Below are positions 25,660 to 33,822 of a stretch of 64,000 bases of DNA, piece by piece. The position numbers and the translations under genes were made by a program. The notes below the pieces were generated by a model. It ran no database searches. It worked only from the letters and a program-made list of their open reading frames with translations, and was not told where the DNA came from. Origin of the DNA: an uncultured Anaeroplasmataceae bacterium (GTDB taxonomy: Bacteria > Bacillota_I > Bacilli_A > Acholeplasmatales > Anaeroplasmataceae); NCBI GenBank assembly GCA_949840955.1, contig CATKXV010000001.1, positions 310,001 to 374,000 of the forward strand, written 5' to 3'. How positions within the stretch are numbered: the first letter of the stretch is position 1; each line of letters opens with the position of its first letter.

Positions 25660-26405
25660 TTCTTTTCCTCTTTTCTTTCTTTAATTTCAAGTAGCCCTTT
25701 TGCATATTCAACCTCTTCCCTTGTTGGTGGCTGAATCCCTTCTAAGGGATATTTCAGTCCCATTTTTTTGTATTTCATTGTGCCTAAGGTATGATAGGGC
25801 AAAACCTCTACCCTTTCAACCGTATCCAATTCCTGAATAAATTCTCTTAATCCAATAAGGGCAGCCTCATCTAAGGTAATATGAGGAATAAGCACATGCC
25901 GAATCCATATTTTTTTATGATGCTTAGATAAAAAACGAGCAAAGGCCAAAATGTTTTTATTTTCTACCCCTGTAAGCCTCTGGTGTGCTTCATTATCTAT
26001 ATGCTTAATATCTAGTAAAAAAAGATCCGTAACCTCGGCTAGTTTTTCGTGAAGCCTTATGCTTTCTACACTATTGGGCTGAAAAGTAATTCCTGAGGTA
26101 TCTACAGCGGTATGGATATTGAATTTTTTTAATCTTTCAAATAAAGCAATAATAAATTCAATTTGCAATAAGGGCTCTCCTCCAGAGGCTGTAACTCCGC
26201 CGTCTGGTACAATATAACTCTTATATTTCATAATTTCTTCAAATAGCTCATCTATGGTAAATAGATGATGCTCTGCTCTATCCCATGTATCTGGATTATG
26301 ACAATATTGGCATCTTAATGGACAGCCCTTGAAAAAAATAACAAAACGTATTCCTGGACCATCCACTGTACCAAAGGATTCAAAAGAATGAATGTTTGCC
26401 TTCAT
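25656..26405 (-). CDS. pflA: Pyruvate formate-lyase activating enzyme (radical SAM)
   Basis: 249 residues. It uses S-adenosylmethionine and a [4Fe-4S] cluster to abstract H from the glycine of PFL. The cluster cysteines are in [12 protein letters not shown] (CxxxCxxC, about residues 27-34). [13 protein letters not shown] follows as the SAM-binding GGE motif, and DTSG and LLDIKHID are typical of PflA. The start at 26405 was chosen because AAAGGAG precedes it. The longer reading would add 34 hydrophobic residues not found in the family. pflA leads the operon, upstream of pflB, unlike the usual pflB-pflA order. Confidence 0.94.
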   Translation of the reverse strand: MKANIHSFESFGTVDGPGIRFVIFFKGCPLRCQYCHNPDTWDRAEHHLFTIDELFEEIMKYKSYIVPDGGVTASGGEPLLQIEFIIALFERLKKFNIHTAVDTSGITFQPNSVESIRLHEKLAEVTDLFLLDIKHIDNEAHQRLTGVENKNILAFARFLSKHHKKIWIRHVLIPHITLDEAALIGLREFIQELDTVERVEVLPYHTLGTMKYKKMGLKYPLEGIQPPTREEVEYAKGLLEIKERKEEKK

Positions 26406-26463
26406 AGCTACTCCTTTCATATTTAGTATGTACGAAAATAGAGGAAAGTATAAATCAATAGAG

Positions 26464-26510
26464 GAAATAAAAAAGAGAATGACAAAAGTTAGAATCTTTC
26501 TAGTCATTCT
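26464..26510 (-). terminator. Terminator of the TetR cassette
   Basis: GAATGAC (26477-26483) pairs with GTCATTC (26503-26509), with a further inner TAGAA/TTCTA stem. The minus-strand tail is TCTTTTTTATTT. It separates the cassette from pflA. Confidence 0.7.
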
Positions 26511-26539
26511 TCTAAGACCTTTTTTTATTTTATTTAATT

Positions 26540-27208
26540 TTATGACCTGTGTTCTTTTGCTTTAAGCAACTTTCTGTTTTTCCAAAATGATAAAATCGAA
26601 AATACTACAATTAACCCAATAAAAGCAATACTTGTTACCAAAGACAATATTCGCATACTCTCATCCATCCCACCATTAACCATAATCAAGGTATGCTGTA
26701 ATATTAAAATTGAAACAATTGCTTCTATAATATTTATCTGTCTTAGTAAAATAATTGTAGGGTTTTGCGATTTCTTTGATCTCTTGTAATTTATTATAGC
26801 AAATATGATTTTATAAACTGAATATGCTGCCATCACTATTGCAGGAGTTATTCCAAAGCCCACTTCCTTAGGCTGTACGACCATCAATATTATTGGTGCG
26901 ATTAAACAAAAATCAATAACGAAAATAAAAATTGAAGAAATTTTATAATTCTTTATTCTTATATTTGTTTTAACTTCATCATCTTTTTGAGTTATTTTCT
27001 TTTCTACTACAAGCGTAGCGAATTTTATCCAAATAAGAAATGTATAATAAATGGAAATGCCTATTGCAAAAGCATCAGCATATTTTATTCCTAAATACGC
27101 ATTATAAACTGCAAAAACAAATGTTACTATGAGTGAAAAAAATGAAGCACAAAGTGTTTTATACAAAAAGTTATTTCTGATTGTTTTGATTATTTCTTTT
27201 ATCTTCAT
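26540..27208 (-). CDS. Multi-pass membrane protein of the TetR cassette
   Basis: 222 residues from the ATG at 27208, with about six hydrophobic helices: FFSLIVTFVFAVYNAYLGI, AIGISIYYTFLIWIKFATL, IFIFVIDFCLIAPIILMVV, PAIVMAAYSVYKIIFAII, IIEAIVSILILQHTLI and LVTSIAFIGLIVVFSILSF. There are charged loops between them and a basic C-terminus. No transporter signature is visible. It overlaps the 3' end of the tetR gene by 38 bases and shares its transcript, so it is a plausible regulated or effector partner of the regulator (inference). The ribosome binding site is weak (GAGAAAG). An in-frame ATG 24 bases earlier is possible. Confidence 0.6.
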   Translation of the reverse strand: MKIKEIIKTIRNNFLYKTLCASFFSLIVTFVFAVYNAYLGIKYADAFAIGISIYYTFLIWIKFATLVVEKKITQKDDEVKTNIRIKNYKISSIFIFVIDFCLIAPIILMVVQPKEVGFGITPAIVMAAYSVYKIIFAIINYKRSKKSQNPTIILLRQINIIEAIVSILILQHTLIMVNGGMDESMRILSLVTSIAFIGLIVVFSILSFWKNRKLLKAKEHRS

Positions 27209-27791
27209 ATTCTTTCTCAAAAGGTCGAACACATTTAATTATTGTATCAACAATTAAACTTATATCGTCTTTGCAACCATCTTTTATCCACTCGTCAATT
27301 ATTGCATAAACACCATGTATATAATAAGCAGAAAAATATTTTCTAAGATTTTCTTGAATATTAAATCTACTAAAAATTGGATATAAAATATTTTCTTGCA
27401 ATAAATTATATTTTTTTATTGACTGCATCATAATTGGATGTTTGGCAGAAACCTGATAAACAACCTTATTGTCTTTTATATAATTCAAATATGGCAATAA
27501 ATATTCTGGTGTAATTAAAATCAAATCATCTTTTTCATTGCTTTTTATTTTGTAAGATATATCCTTTTCAGTAAAATACGATAAAAACTTTTTGTTGGTG
27601 TTTTCTATTGTTTCACTAAGCAAGTCATCAATATTGTCATAATGCAAATAAAAGGTCGAGCGATTTACACCCGCCTTTTTGCAAATTTCTTTGATTGTGA
27701 TAAACTCATAATCTTTTTTGTTTAATAATTCGATCAGTGCTTGATTCATTAAGAGTGCAGTGTTGTAATATTTACTTTCCGATTTGTTCAT
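27171..27791 (-). CDS. TetR/AcrR family transcriptional regulator
   Basis: 206 residues. The N-terminal helix-turn-helix is clear: LLNKKDYEFITIKEICKKAGVNRSTFYLHYDNIDDLL (about 22-58), with the canonical FYxHY recognition helix. The C-terminal ligand domain (about 75-200) is not diagnostic and resembles the TetR_C regions found in many clostridial regulators. ATG with AAGGAGAGG ahead. It lies between a small membrane protein and a multi-pass membrane protein, and probably represses this local unit. No clear palindromic operator was identified upstream of 28680. Confidence 0.85.
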   Translation of the reverse strand: MNKSESKYYNTALLMNQALIELLNKKDYEFITIKEICKKAGVNRSTFYLHYDNIDDLLSETIENTNKKFLSYFTEKDISYKIKSNEKDDLILITPEYLLPYLNYIKDNKVVYQVSAKHPIMMQSIKKYNLLQENILYPIFSRFNIQENLRKYFSAYYIHGVYAIIDEWIKDGCKDDISLIVDTIIKCVRPFEKEYEDKRNNQNNQK

Positions 27792-27808
27792 AGCACCTCT
27801 CCTTTTGT

Positions 27809-28162
27809 TTATTCTTCTTCGCTTATTTCTTTTGCAAGTTTCATAATGTCAGAGCCATATTTGGCTTTGCCCTTTGCAAGCATCTTTTTATATATTGGAT
27901 AGTTAACGCCACATCCAATAATTCCAACAACACCTACAATTACACCTGCTACTATTACACCGATTCCTGATGCTAAAACTTCCATAGCAAGGCACATTCC
28001 CGTTCCAAGAATTAGTGTGCAAATAATACCAAATGTATAAGCAAAAATGTTTGCTGGATTTTTTGCCTTGGCATCTAATTTTTTAAGTTGTTTAACTTTT
28101 GTTGTATTTTTTGGAGCATACTCATTTGCGATTTGCTCTGCATAAATTTTATCTGTATTCAT
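27809..28162 (-). CDS. Small two-helix membrane protein of unknown function
   Basis: 117 residues. A polar N-terminus (IYAEQIANEYAPKNTTKVKQLKKLDAKAK) is followed by two hydrophobic helices, FAYTFGIICTLILGTGMCLAM and IGVIVAGVIVGVVGIIGCG, and an amphipathic basic/acidic tail ending ISEEE. I recall similar short proteins in clostridial genomes carrying a 'dihydropteridine reductase' label, but nothing in the sequence supports an enzyme. It sits eight bases after the SnoaL-like gene and 17 bases before tetR in the same direction. Confidence 0.65.
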   Translation of the reverse strand: MNTDKIYAEQIANEYAPKNTTKVKQLKKLDAKAKNPANIFAYTFGIICTLILGTGMCLAMEVLASGIGVIVAGVIVGVVGIIGCGVNYPIYKKMLAKGKAKYGSDIMKLAKEISEEE

Positions 28163-28170
28163 TCTATTCT

Positions 28171-28680
28171 TTATAAACCAGGTGTTGTTGATGTAAGCAA
28201 TAAATTAACAACCATTGGCTCTTTATCTTCGCCGTTCACATAAGCGAATTTGTTGAACTCTGTTACCTTAATTTTGTAGGTTGTGCCTGCTTTTAATGGC
28301 CCCATATCTGCTTTTGCTGTCAAATACATGTTGTAAGATATAGCAACCGTATCACCTTCAACAAGGCAGTTGTCGATAGGCCCCATATCCATTGTGAATG
28401 TATCACGCTGATGTTTCATAGCAGCCCTATAATCTTTGTAAATTTGTGGAGTATCTCCAATGGCATCAATAACACACTCTGGAGCATAAAGCCAATCTGC
28501 AATTTTCAACCAACCTTCATAATCTGGAACCCAACTTGCCCACCAATGATAAAGTTTTTCCTTGATCACATTTTCAAAAGCGGTGTGATTGTTCTTGTTT
28601 TCCTTAATTTCAGCAAGAACTCTCTCATAGCCTTCGCGTCTTTGCTTTCCGTATATTGTTTCTGTTTTATTTGTGTTCAT
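28171..28680 (-). CDS. SnoaL/NTF2-like cone-fold protein
   Basis: 169 residues. Features of the SnoaL-like (NTF2 superfamily) fold: an N-terminal helix pair, WASWVPDYEGWLKIADWLYAPECVI, a central region and a terminal set of strands (VEGDTVAISYNMYLTAKADM ... TYKIKVTEFNKFAYVNG). Members include polyketide cyclases, small-molecule isomerases and many binding proteins, so the substrate cannot be stated. The ATG at 28680 follows AAGGAGG by eight bases. The ORF could be read 16 codons longer without support. First gene of the cassette. A -10-like TATAAT lies about 40 bases upstream, with only a weak -35. Confidence 0.7.
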   Translation of the reverse strand: MNTNKTETIYGKQRREGYERVLAEIKENKNNHTAFENVIKEKLYHWWASWVPDYEGWLKIADWLYAPECVIDAIGDTPQIYKDYRAAMKHQRDTFTMDMGPIDNCLVEGDTVAISYNMYLTAKADMGPLKAGTTYKIKVTEFNKFAYVNGEDKEPMVVNLLLTSTTPGL

Positions 28681-28881
28681 AATTTTTACCTCCTTAATTT
28701 GAACTACACTCACATTATAAGGTATCAAAATTAAAAACTAAACAACACTATGCCTTAATTATGTTGATTTAAGCAAAGATTTATTTTTCTTGTTTGACTT
28801 CATTATATCATAATTCTTTGCAATCTATATCGGTTTTGATTCTAAATTTTGATTTTTTCAGTAATCTATATGTGCTTTTAT

Positions 28882-28916
28882 CAATAAAAAAAGAACTACC
28901 CTTGTGTAGTAGTTCT
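28882..28916 (-). terminator. Terminator of the DHH phosphoesterase gene
   Basis: AGAACTAC (28892-28899) pairs perfectly with GTAGTTCT (28909-28916), with the minus-strand tail TTTTTTTATTG. The stretch from here to 28680 is AT-rich and contains only the presumed promoter of the SnoaL-like gene. Confidence 0.85.
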
Positions 28917-28931
28917 AAAATCGCATAAAAT

Positions 28932-29867
28932 TTATAGCTGTAGCCGCGTATTAAAATCCTCAATAACCTTGTCAACATCCTCCCACGAATACAACGTTGC
29001 CCCACAGGCAAGGTCATGACCTCCACCACCATATTTCTTGGCTATATCGACAATGGACACCTCTCTAGAGCGAAATTCTCCTAAAATGACATCATTTTCT
29101 ATATCATAGGTAAAGTTACACCAGATTTTGATTTCCTCTATCCCAGCCATTACACTAACCATACCTCGAGATATATTAAATACATCTACTGGATATTTTT
29201 CAAAAATGTCCTTATCATTTTTCAAATAAGCAACACCATAGGCTGTAGTTTTAAATTGGGTTCCAAACCAATTTTTCATTTGACGATCCAAAAGGCTTTC
29301 CGTATAGATATTTTTATATATAAATTCCTTATCCGCTCCAAGATCTAAAAGCTTACCTGCTGTTCTTAAGGTATCCCCTGTGGTTTCCCCATATTGAAAT
29401 CTTCCGCTATCGGTTATAATTCCACCAAAGAGGGATGTTGCAGCATAAGGTGGGATTTCAAACCCTTGGTCTAATAGCAATTCTGTGATGAGCTCACAAA
29501 CTGCAACCTTATTTGGATTACAAATTACATTTTCTGTAATGTCAGAGGGATTTTTATGATGATCAATAATAAATATCTCTTTAGCAAGCGTATAGCGATC
29601 ATCACTTACCATATGTCCTACAGATACATCCGTTATAATAACCAACGCATTTGCGTAGATAAAATCCTCTATTGTATCCATATCCCCTAAAAAGTGATAG
29701 CGGGAGCTCATATCTCCTACCATATAGATTTGTTTTTGTGGATAGCATTGCTTCAAGGTCAAGGCAAGGCCTCTTTGGCTCCCTAAGGCATCCAAATCTG
29801 GTCGAGAATGCCTATGAAGGATAATAGTATCATATTCTTTAATTTTTTGAAATAGTTTTTTTATCAT
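28932..29867 (-). CDS. DHH/DHHA1 phosphoesterase, NrnA-like
   Basis: 311 residues. The DHH domain contains HRHSRPDLDALGS (first metal ligands), IITDVS and IDHHKNP (the name motif, about residue 105). The DHHA1 domain ends with GGGHDLACGATL. The family includes NrnA, which degrades nano-RNA, pApA or pAp. Length and motifs fit NrnA-type enzymes, but a broader bifunctional oligoribonuclease role is inferred from the family. The ATG at 29867 follows AAGGGTGA. It has its own promoter and terminator and is downstream of phoH. Confidence 0.9.
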   Translation of the reverse strand: MIKKLFQKIKEYDTIILHRHSRPDLDALGSQRGLALTLKQCYPQKQIYMVGDMSSRYHFLGDMDTIEDFIYANALVIITDVSVGHMVSDDRYTLAKEIFIIDHHKNPSDITENVICNPNKVAVCELITELLLDQGFEIPPYAATSLFGGIITDSGRFQYGETTGDTLRTAGKLLDLGADKEFIYKNIYTESLLDRQMKNWFGTQFKTTAYGVAYLKNDKDIFEKYPVDVFNISRGMVSVMAGIEEIKIWCNFTYDIENDVILGEFRSREVSIVDIAKKYGGGGHDLACGATLYSWEDVDKVIEDFNTRLQL

Positions 29868-29886
29868 ATAATTCACCCTTTTGGCT

Positions 29887-29895
29887 ATTATACCA
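29887..29895 (-). promoter_or_regulatory. Extended -10 promoter of the DHH gene
   Basis: Minus-strand TGGTATAAT (29895-29887), an extended -10 box without a convincing -35, about 20 bases before the ATG and downstream of the phoH terminator. Confidence 0.5.
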
Positions 29896-29909
29896 TAAAA
29901 GATTTTCAA

Positions 29910-29944
29910 ACAAAAGAAAAAAAGAAGGAATCCTTCTTTTTTCT
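29910..29944 (-). terminator. Terminator of the yqfC-yqfD-phoH operon
   Basis: An AAAAGAAGGA/TCCTTCTTTT hairpin (about 29920-29941) with a minus-strand tail of T, just past the phoH stop. Confidence 0.75.
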
Positions 29945-29956
29945 AGTAAAATGATA

Positions 29957-30913
29957 CTAATTTGCAAATTCAGCAAATTTTTCAATGATTTTTCCAACTA
30001 AAGGATGACGGACCACATCAAAGGTTTCAAATTCTAATACAGCTACTTCCTTCAAATCCTTTAGCATTTCTGAAGCTATTTTTAATCCAGAGCGCTTAGA
30101 TAAAGGTAGGTCAACCTGTGAACAATCTCCTGTTACAATCATCTTTGAATGGAAGCCTAGACGTGTTAAAAACATTTTCAACTGATCTACAGTTGCATTT
30201 TGAGCCTCATCGAGGATGATGATGGCATTTTCTAAGGTTCTTCCCCTCATATAGGCTAAGGGAGCAATTTCTAAAATTTGCTTTTCAATTAAAGCATTGG
30301 TTCCCTCCACCCCAAGCATATCATATAAGGCATCATATAAGGGTCTAAGATAGGGATCTACCTTTTCCTTTAAGTCTCCTGGTAAAAAGCCTAGGGATTC
30401 TCCTGCTTCAACAGCTGGTCTTGTTAAAATGATTTTTTGGATGGCTCCTTTTTTTAATTGCGTCACTGCATAAACAACAGCAAGATAAGTTTTTCCACTT
30501 CCAGCAGAGCCAATTGAAAAAATTAAATCCTTTTGATCTAAAAATTTCAAATACTGTGCCTGTTTCAAGGTCTTAGGATATACAGGCTTATTCCATTGGG
30601 TGTACCCTACAGGCTTTCTATTTTTCAAAAAGGATAGATACTCATTGGTTTTAGAGGCTTCAATAATTTTTTTCAAATAGATAATATCACGTGTTGTAAT
30701 ATGAACTCCCATAACAGACATTTGGATCAAAGCCTGCATATAGACCTCTAATTCCTTTAAAAGCGCTTCGTCCTCTAAGTTGGTTAAAACATTTTCACCA
30801 TGGATGTCAATCACACAACCAAAAAGCTCCTCAATCGCCTTCAAATTATCATTTTGTGTACCACAGATATTCTTTGCATCACTTGCATTTTCTATTCTGC
30901 ATTCTAATTTCAA
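29957..30913 (-). CDS. phoH: PhoH family ATPase
   Basis: 318 residues. An N-terminal KH-like part (about 1-100) precedes the P-loop domain: GSAGSGKTYLAV (Walker A, about 136-147), ILTRPAVEAGESLGFLPGD, the PhoH signature, and IILDEAQNA (Walker B) with VTGDCSQVDLP. It is thought to act in RNA metabolism together with YbeY and other ribosome-associated factors. The start is TTG at 30913 with GGGGTGAT upstream. No ATG is available nearby. It follows yqfD by four bases, the same order as in Bacillus. Confidence 0.93.
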   Translation of the reverse strand: MKLECRIENASDAKNICGTQNDNLKAIEELFGCVIDIHGENVLTNLEDEALLKELEVYMQALIQMSVMGVHITTRDIIYLKKIIEASKTNEYLSFLKNRKPVGYTQWNKPVYPKTLKQAQYLKFLDQKDLIFSIGSAGSGKTYLAVVYAVTQLKKGAIQKIILTRPAVEAGESLGFLPGDLKEKVDPYLRPLYDALYDMLGVEGTNALIEKQILEIAPLAYMRGRTLENAIIILDEAQNATVDQLKMFLTRLGFHSKMIVTGDCSQVDLPLSKRSGLKIASEMLKDLKEVAVLEFETFDVVRHPLVGKIIEKFAEFAN

Positions 30914-30917
30914 AGTA

Positions 30918-31991
30918 TCACCCCTTTAAGCTAAAGGCTCCTATAGATTCATATTTCTTTACAATAAAGGTGAAGCTATAAGCATCCTCAGTTTCTTCTG
31001 TTTTCGTATTGGTTATAGCCAGAATTTCTTCTAAGGAATTGGATTGATGCTGAATAAAATCATCCTTAATTTTTTGCTGTGCCATAAGCTTAGCCTCTTC
31101 CCTGCTATATGTATTTATTATAGCATTTTTTTTCGTTTCTTCAATTTTTTTTATTGCAAAAAAATCAAAAACATTAAAAACAAGGCTTTCCTTAGTATGG
31201 AAAAGCTCAAAGCTTGTCTTTTTACCAAGAGAAAAGTTTAGATTAAACAAAGATAAAGTATAATACCTTGAGGTTTCAGCTGTAGTTTCCTCGATTCTTT
31301 CACTTTTAGGAATGCTGAGCTCCATTTTATCATAGGTGGTCGCTAGTACCATACCTCGTACATTCGTATTCCCTTCGATTAGAATATCTCCCTTTCGAAC
31401 AAATTTATTTTTAGAAACCATGCTTTTCCCACTATAAACATAAAAACTATCTATGACACCATCCTTTTTTGCAGTAATGTTTCCCTCTAGAGGAGTATCT
31501 ATGGTGTAATTAGCCTCATCTATATTGGCAATATAAACCTGTATTGTATTATTTTTGCTGGTTACATTGATATAAGGATATTCAAAATACATTTTTTGCA
31601 TATCCTTAGAAAATTCATCGTAGTTTAGGCTACAAAAATCAAAGCACAGCAAGCGCTTAAAGCTTGATTTTAACCGATATTCTATCTCCTTGTTGATTGG
31701 AGTATCACGGTTAAATTGAATGGAGCTTACTCGATATATATTCATATATAAAATGGAAACTAAAAATAAAATTCCTGTAATGAGTAGGCCATATCTTGAA
31801 AAAAAACGGAATATTTTCGATTTTAAGCTTTCTATTACCTTAAATTCATAGTTTGTCCTTTTTAAAATATTATAGGATCCACCCTCAATTTCAAAGGTAA
31901 CCTCCTCATCGTTAATGCTTAAATTACTTGAAATAATTTTGTTACTGATTTTAAAATAATCGTCCTTATTCATTTTTATTTTATAAATCAT
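30918..31991 (-). CDS. yqfD: Sporulation protein YqfD homologue
   Basis: 357 residues. One transmembrane helix (GLLITGILFLVSILYMNIY, about 70-90) follows a small N-terminal domain. The C-terminal, extracytoplasmic part contains a FtsQ/POTRA-like portion and an RGD-type beta segment (FVRKGDILIEG). The pattern and the genes on both sides (yqfC before, phoH after) match YqfD, a SigmaE-controlled sporulation protein of Bacillus. Sequence identity to the family appears low, so the assignment leans partly on synteny. The start overlaps yqfC by 11 bases. Confidence 0.82.
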   Translation of the reverse strand: MIYKIKMNKDDYFKISNKIISSNLSINDEEVTFEIEGGSYNILKRTNYEFKVIESLKSKIFRFFSRYGLLITGILFLVSILYMNIYRVSSIQFNRDTPINKEIEYRLKSSFKRLLCFDFCSLNYDEFSKDMQKMYFEYPYINVTSKNNTIQVYIANIDEANYTIDTPLEGNITAKKDGVIDSFYVYSGKSMVSKNKFVRKGDILIEGNTNVRGMVLATTYDKMELSIPKSERIEETTAETSRYYTLSLFNLNFSLGKKTSFELFHTKESLVFNVFDFFAIKKIEETKKNAIINTYSREEAKLMAQQKIKDDFIQHQSNSLEEILAITNTKTEETEDAYSFTFIVKKYESIGAFSLKG

Positions 31992-32184
31992 GTCGCTGTT
32001 CTTCTCCCATTTCTAATTTCTCTATATAGCCCTCTAGGATGATGGAGTCCTTATCTAATCTGAGTACCTTTAAATCCTTGCCATATACCCTAATTTCTCT
32101 AAGTGCTATTAAATCACTATCGATATGCTGAATTTGCCGAAAATTCTTAATGCATAAAATATTTTTATAATATTCAAATTCCAC
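31981..32184 (-). CDS. yqfC: YabP/YqfC family sporulation protein
   Basis: 67 residues. A short all-beta protein with repeating strands: KNILCIKNFRQI, ALREIRVYGKDLKVLRLDKDSIILEGYIEKLEM. This is the YabP/YqfC pattern, and it sits directly before yqfD as in Bacillus. It is shorter at the N-terminus than Bacillus YqfC (about 90). The GTG at 32184 is preferred because GGTGAT lies four bases ahead. The ATG at 32190 lies too close to that site. In the family it is expressed under SigmaE in the mother cell and is of unknown molecular role. Confidence 0.75.
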   Translation of the reverse strand: MEFEYYKNILCIKNFRQIQHIDSDLIALREIRVYGKDLKVLRLDKDSIILEGYIEKLEMGEEQRHDL

Positions 32185-32205
32185 ATGCATCACCTATAGT
32201 TAACA

Positions 32206-32234
32206 TATGAAAAAAGGTGGTTCATACCACCTAC
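32206..32234 (-). terminator. Terminator of the LysR-rluA operon
   Basis: AGGTGG (32215-32220) pairs with CCACCT (32227-32232) and the minus strand continues TTTTTTC. The stem overlaps the stop codon of the pseudouridine synthase gene. Confidence 0.75.
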
Positions 32235-32872
32235 AAATGTAACGTATTATATTCAAATTGCAATTTTTCATTCGTGATTGGATGGAAAAATTCTACTTTA
32301 TAGGCCTCTAATGGAAACTCTAGGGGATCTATTTTATGCTTACTCCCATACTTCATATCTCCATAAAGCGGATGTCCAATGCTTGAAAACTGAACTCGAA
32401 TCTGATGAAATCTTCCTGTTTCAAGTTCGATTTGAACAAGCGTTACCATTTGGTTTTGGATTGTTTTATGTCCTATAGCCTCATAATAAAGGGAGGCATA
32501 CTGACCTTTTGGAGAGGGATGGGATTTCTTTTCCCTTTCGTTTTTCAAGAAATAGCCCTCTAGTCTCTTTTCTCCTTCTATATATCCTTCAACGATAGCT
32601 TTATAATATTTTTTAAAGGTATGCTCCTGAATTTGCTTAGAAAGCCTAGCGGCTGCCTTTGAGGTCTTTGCAAAAACCATAACCCCACTCGTATTCCTGT
32701 CCAATCGATGAACAAGTCCAAGATACACATTACCAGGCTTATGATACTTCTCCTTTACATATTCCTTTAATAGGGTAAGCATATCCTCTTTTTCACTCCC
32801 ATCCGCCTGGGATAATACCCCTCTTGGCTTTAAAACAACAAGGATATGGTTATCCTCATATAAAATATGCAT
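32231..32872 (-). CDS. RluA-family RNA pseudouridine synthase without S4 domain
   Basis: 213 residues. The catalytic motif is HRLDRNTSGVMVFAK (Asp in HRLD, about residue 64). It begins MHILYEDNHILVVLKPRGVLSQ, the usual first motif, and ends in the FHPI/FEYNT region. There is no N-terminal S4 domain, unlike the RluD-type protein at 58508. It isomerises U to pseudouridine in rRNA or tRNA, target unknown. The ATG at 32872 overlaps the LysR stop as TAATG, so translation is coupled. Confidence 0.9.
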   Translation of the reverse strand: MHILYEDNHILVVLKPRGVLSQADGSEKEDMLTLLKEYVKEKYHKPGNVYLGLVHRLDRNTSGVMVFAKTSKAAARLSKQIQEHTFKKYYKAIVEGYIEGEKRLEGYFLKNEREKKSHPSPKGQYASLYYEAIGHKTIQNQMVTLVQIELETGRFHQIRVQFSSIGHPLYGDMKYGSKHKIDPLEFPLEAYKVEFFHPITNEKLQFEYNTLHL

Positions 32873-33753
32873 TAGGGGCGTTCCTTCCATTTCTTTAAAA
32901 TTTTTACCATAGCCTTAAGGGTTTGCTTATCAAAGCTGTTTTGGCTATAGATCAAATAGATTCCTTGAGAACATTTAAAATTTAAAAGATCCATTTTCTT
33001 TACTCCTGTTAGCTTATCTAGTAGGCTAGAATACATAAAGCCAATCCCGTCCTTACTTTTAATAAGCTCTCCCATAAGATAAAAGGAATTGGAATGAAAG
33101 GTTGGAATATGTGAAATGTTGATATTAGAGGCCTTCAGGCTAGCTAAAGAGGCTTCTGCCATACCGTTTTCAGTAGCTCCTAAAATTAAAGGATTGTTTT
33201 TTAGCATCTCTCTTGTTACCCTTTTGATTTCCTTAAACTTGCCATCTATAGAACAGACAGGAACAATTTGAAAGGAATCTAAAAGGATTCCATCAAACGC
33301 ATCATCATCATAATGCGTGTCAATAATGGCAAAATCCATTTTTCCCTGCTTTAGAGAAGAAAAAATTTCTTGGGCGGATTGACAAAGGATATCTGCATTG
33401 GAATTATAAACCTCAAAAAGCCTCGAGAGCAAATTATTTTTACCACAGAGGGCGATTGCCTCATAGGTTACACCTAAGGTCAAGGTCTTTTTTAATTGTA
33501 AGGAATCTGAAATAGCCTCTGTTAATTCTCTAGATTGATTTAACATACGAATTGCATATTCCACTAATATCTGTCCCTGCTTCGTTAGCTCAAAGCCCTT
33601 TTTATCAGAAAAAATTAAAATATCAAATTCATTTTCTAAGGATTTTATATGATGTGTGACAGCAGGCTGGGTTATAAATAGACGCTGTGCAGTCTTGGTA
33701 TAATTCTTCATCTGAACTAGGGTTAATAGGGTTAAAAATCTTGGATCTGTCAT
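32872..33753 (-). CDS. LysR-type transcriptional regulator
   Basis: 293 residues. Winged helix-turn-helix at the N-terminus: NYTKTAQRLFITQPAVTHHIKSLENEFDILIF (about 17-50), the LysR core motif. The C-terminal periplasmic-binding-like effector domain (about 90-290) follows. It is read in one unit with a pseudouridine synthase, which is unusual since LysR regulators are more often divergent from their target. The ATG has TGGAGT upstream. A near-perfect consensus promoter suggests sustained expression. The regulon is not predictable. Confidence 0.9.
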   Translation of the reverse strand: MTDPRFLTLLTLVQMKNYTKTAQRLFITQPAVTHHIKSLENEFDILIFSDKKGFELTKQGQILVEYAIRMLNQSRELTEAISDSLQLKKTLTLGVTYEAIALCGKNNLLSRLFEVYNSNADILCQSAQEIFSSLKQGKMDFAIIDTHYDDDAFDGILLDSFQIVPVCSIDGKFKEIKRVTREMLKNNPLILGATENGMAEASLASLKASNINISHIPTFHSNSFYLMGELIKSKDGIGFMYSSLLDKLTGVKKMDLLNFKCSQGIYLIYSQNSFDKQTLKAMVKILKKWKERP

Positions 33754-33790
33754 ACTTGTACTCCATAAAAATAATTTATAAACTATAGAA

Positions 33791-33819
33791 ATTATATAAA
33801 TTTAATTTTAGTTTGTCAA
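33791..33819 (-). promoter_or_regulatory. Consensus promoter of the LysR-rluA operon
   Basis: Minus-strand TTGACA (33819-33814), exactly 17 bases, TATAAT (33796-33791): a full-consensus sigma-A promoter, ending four bases from the mraY stop codon. Confidence 0.85.
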
Positions 33820-33822
33820 TAC

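Noticed and set aside
25656-26507. A longer pflA with a membrane-like N-terminus
   Set aside because: The extra 34 residues are not found in the PflA family and AAAGGAG marks the downstream ATG.
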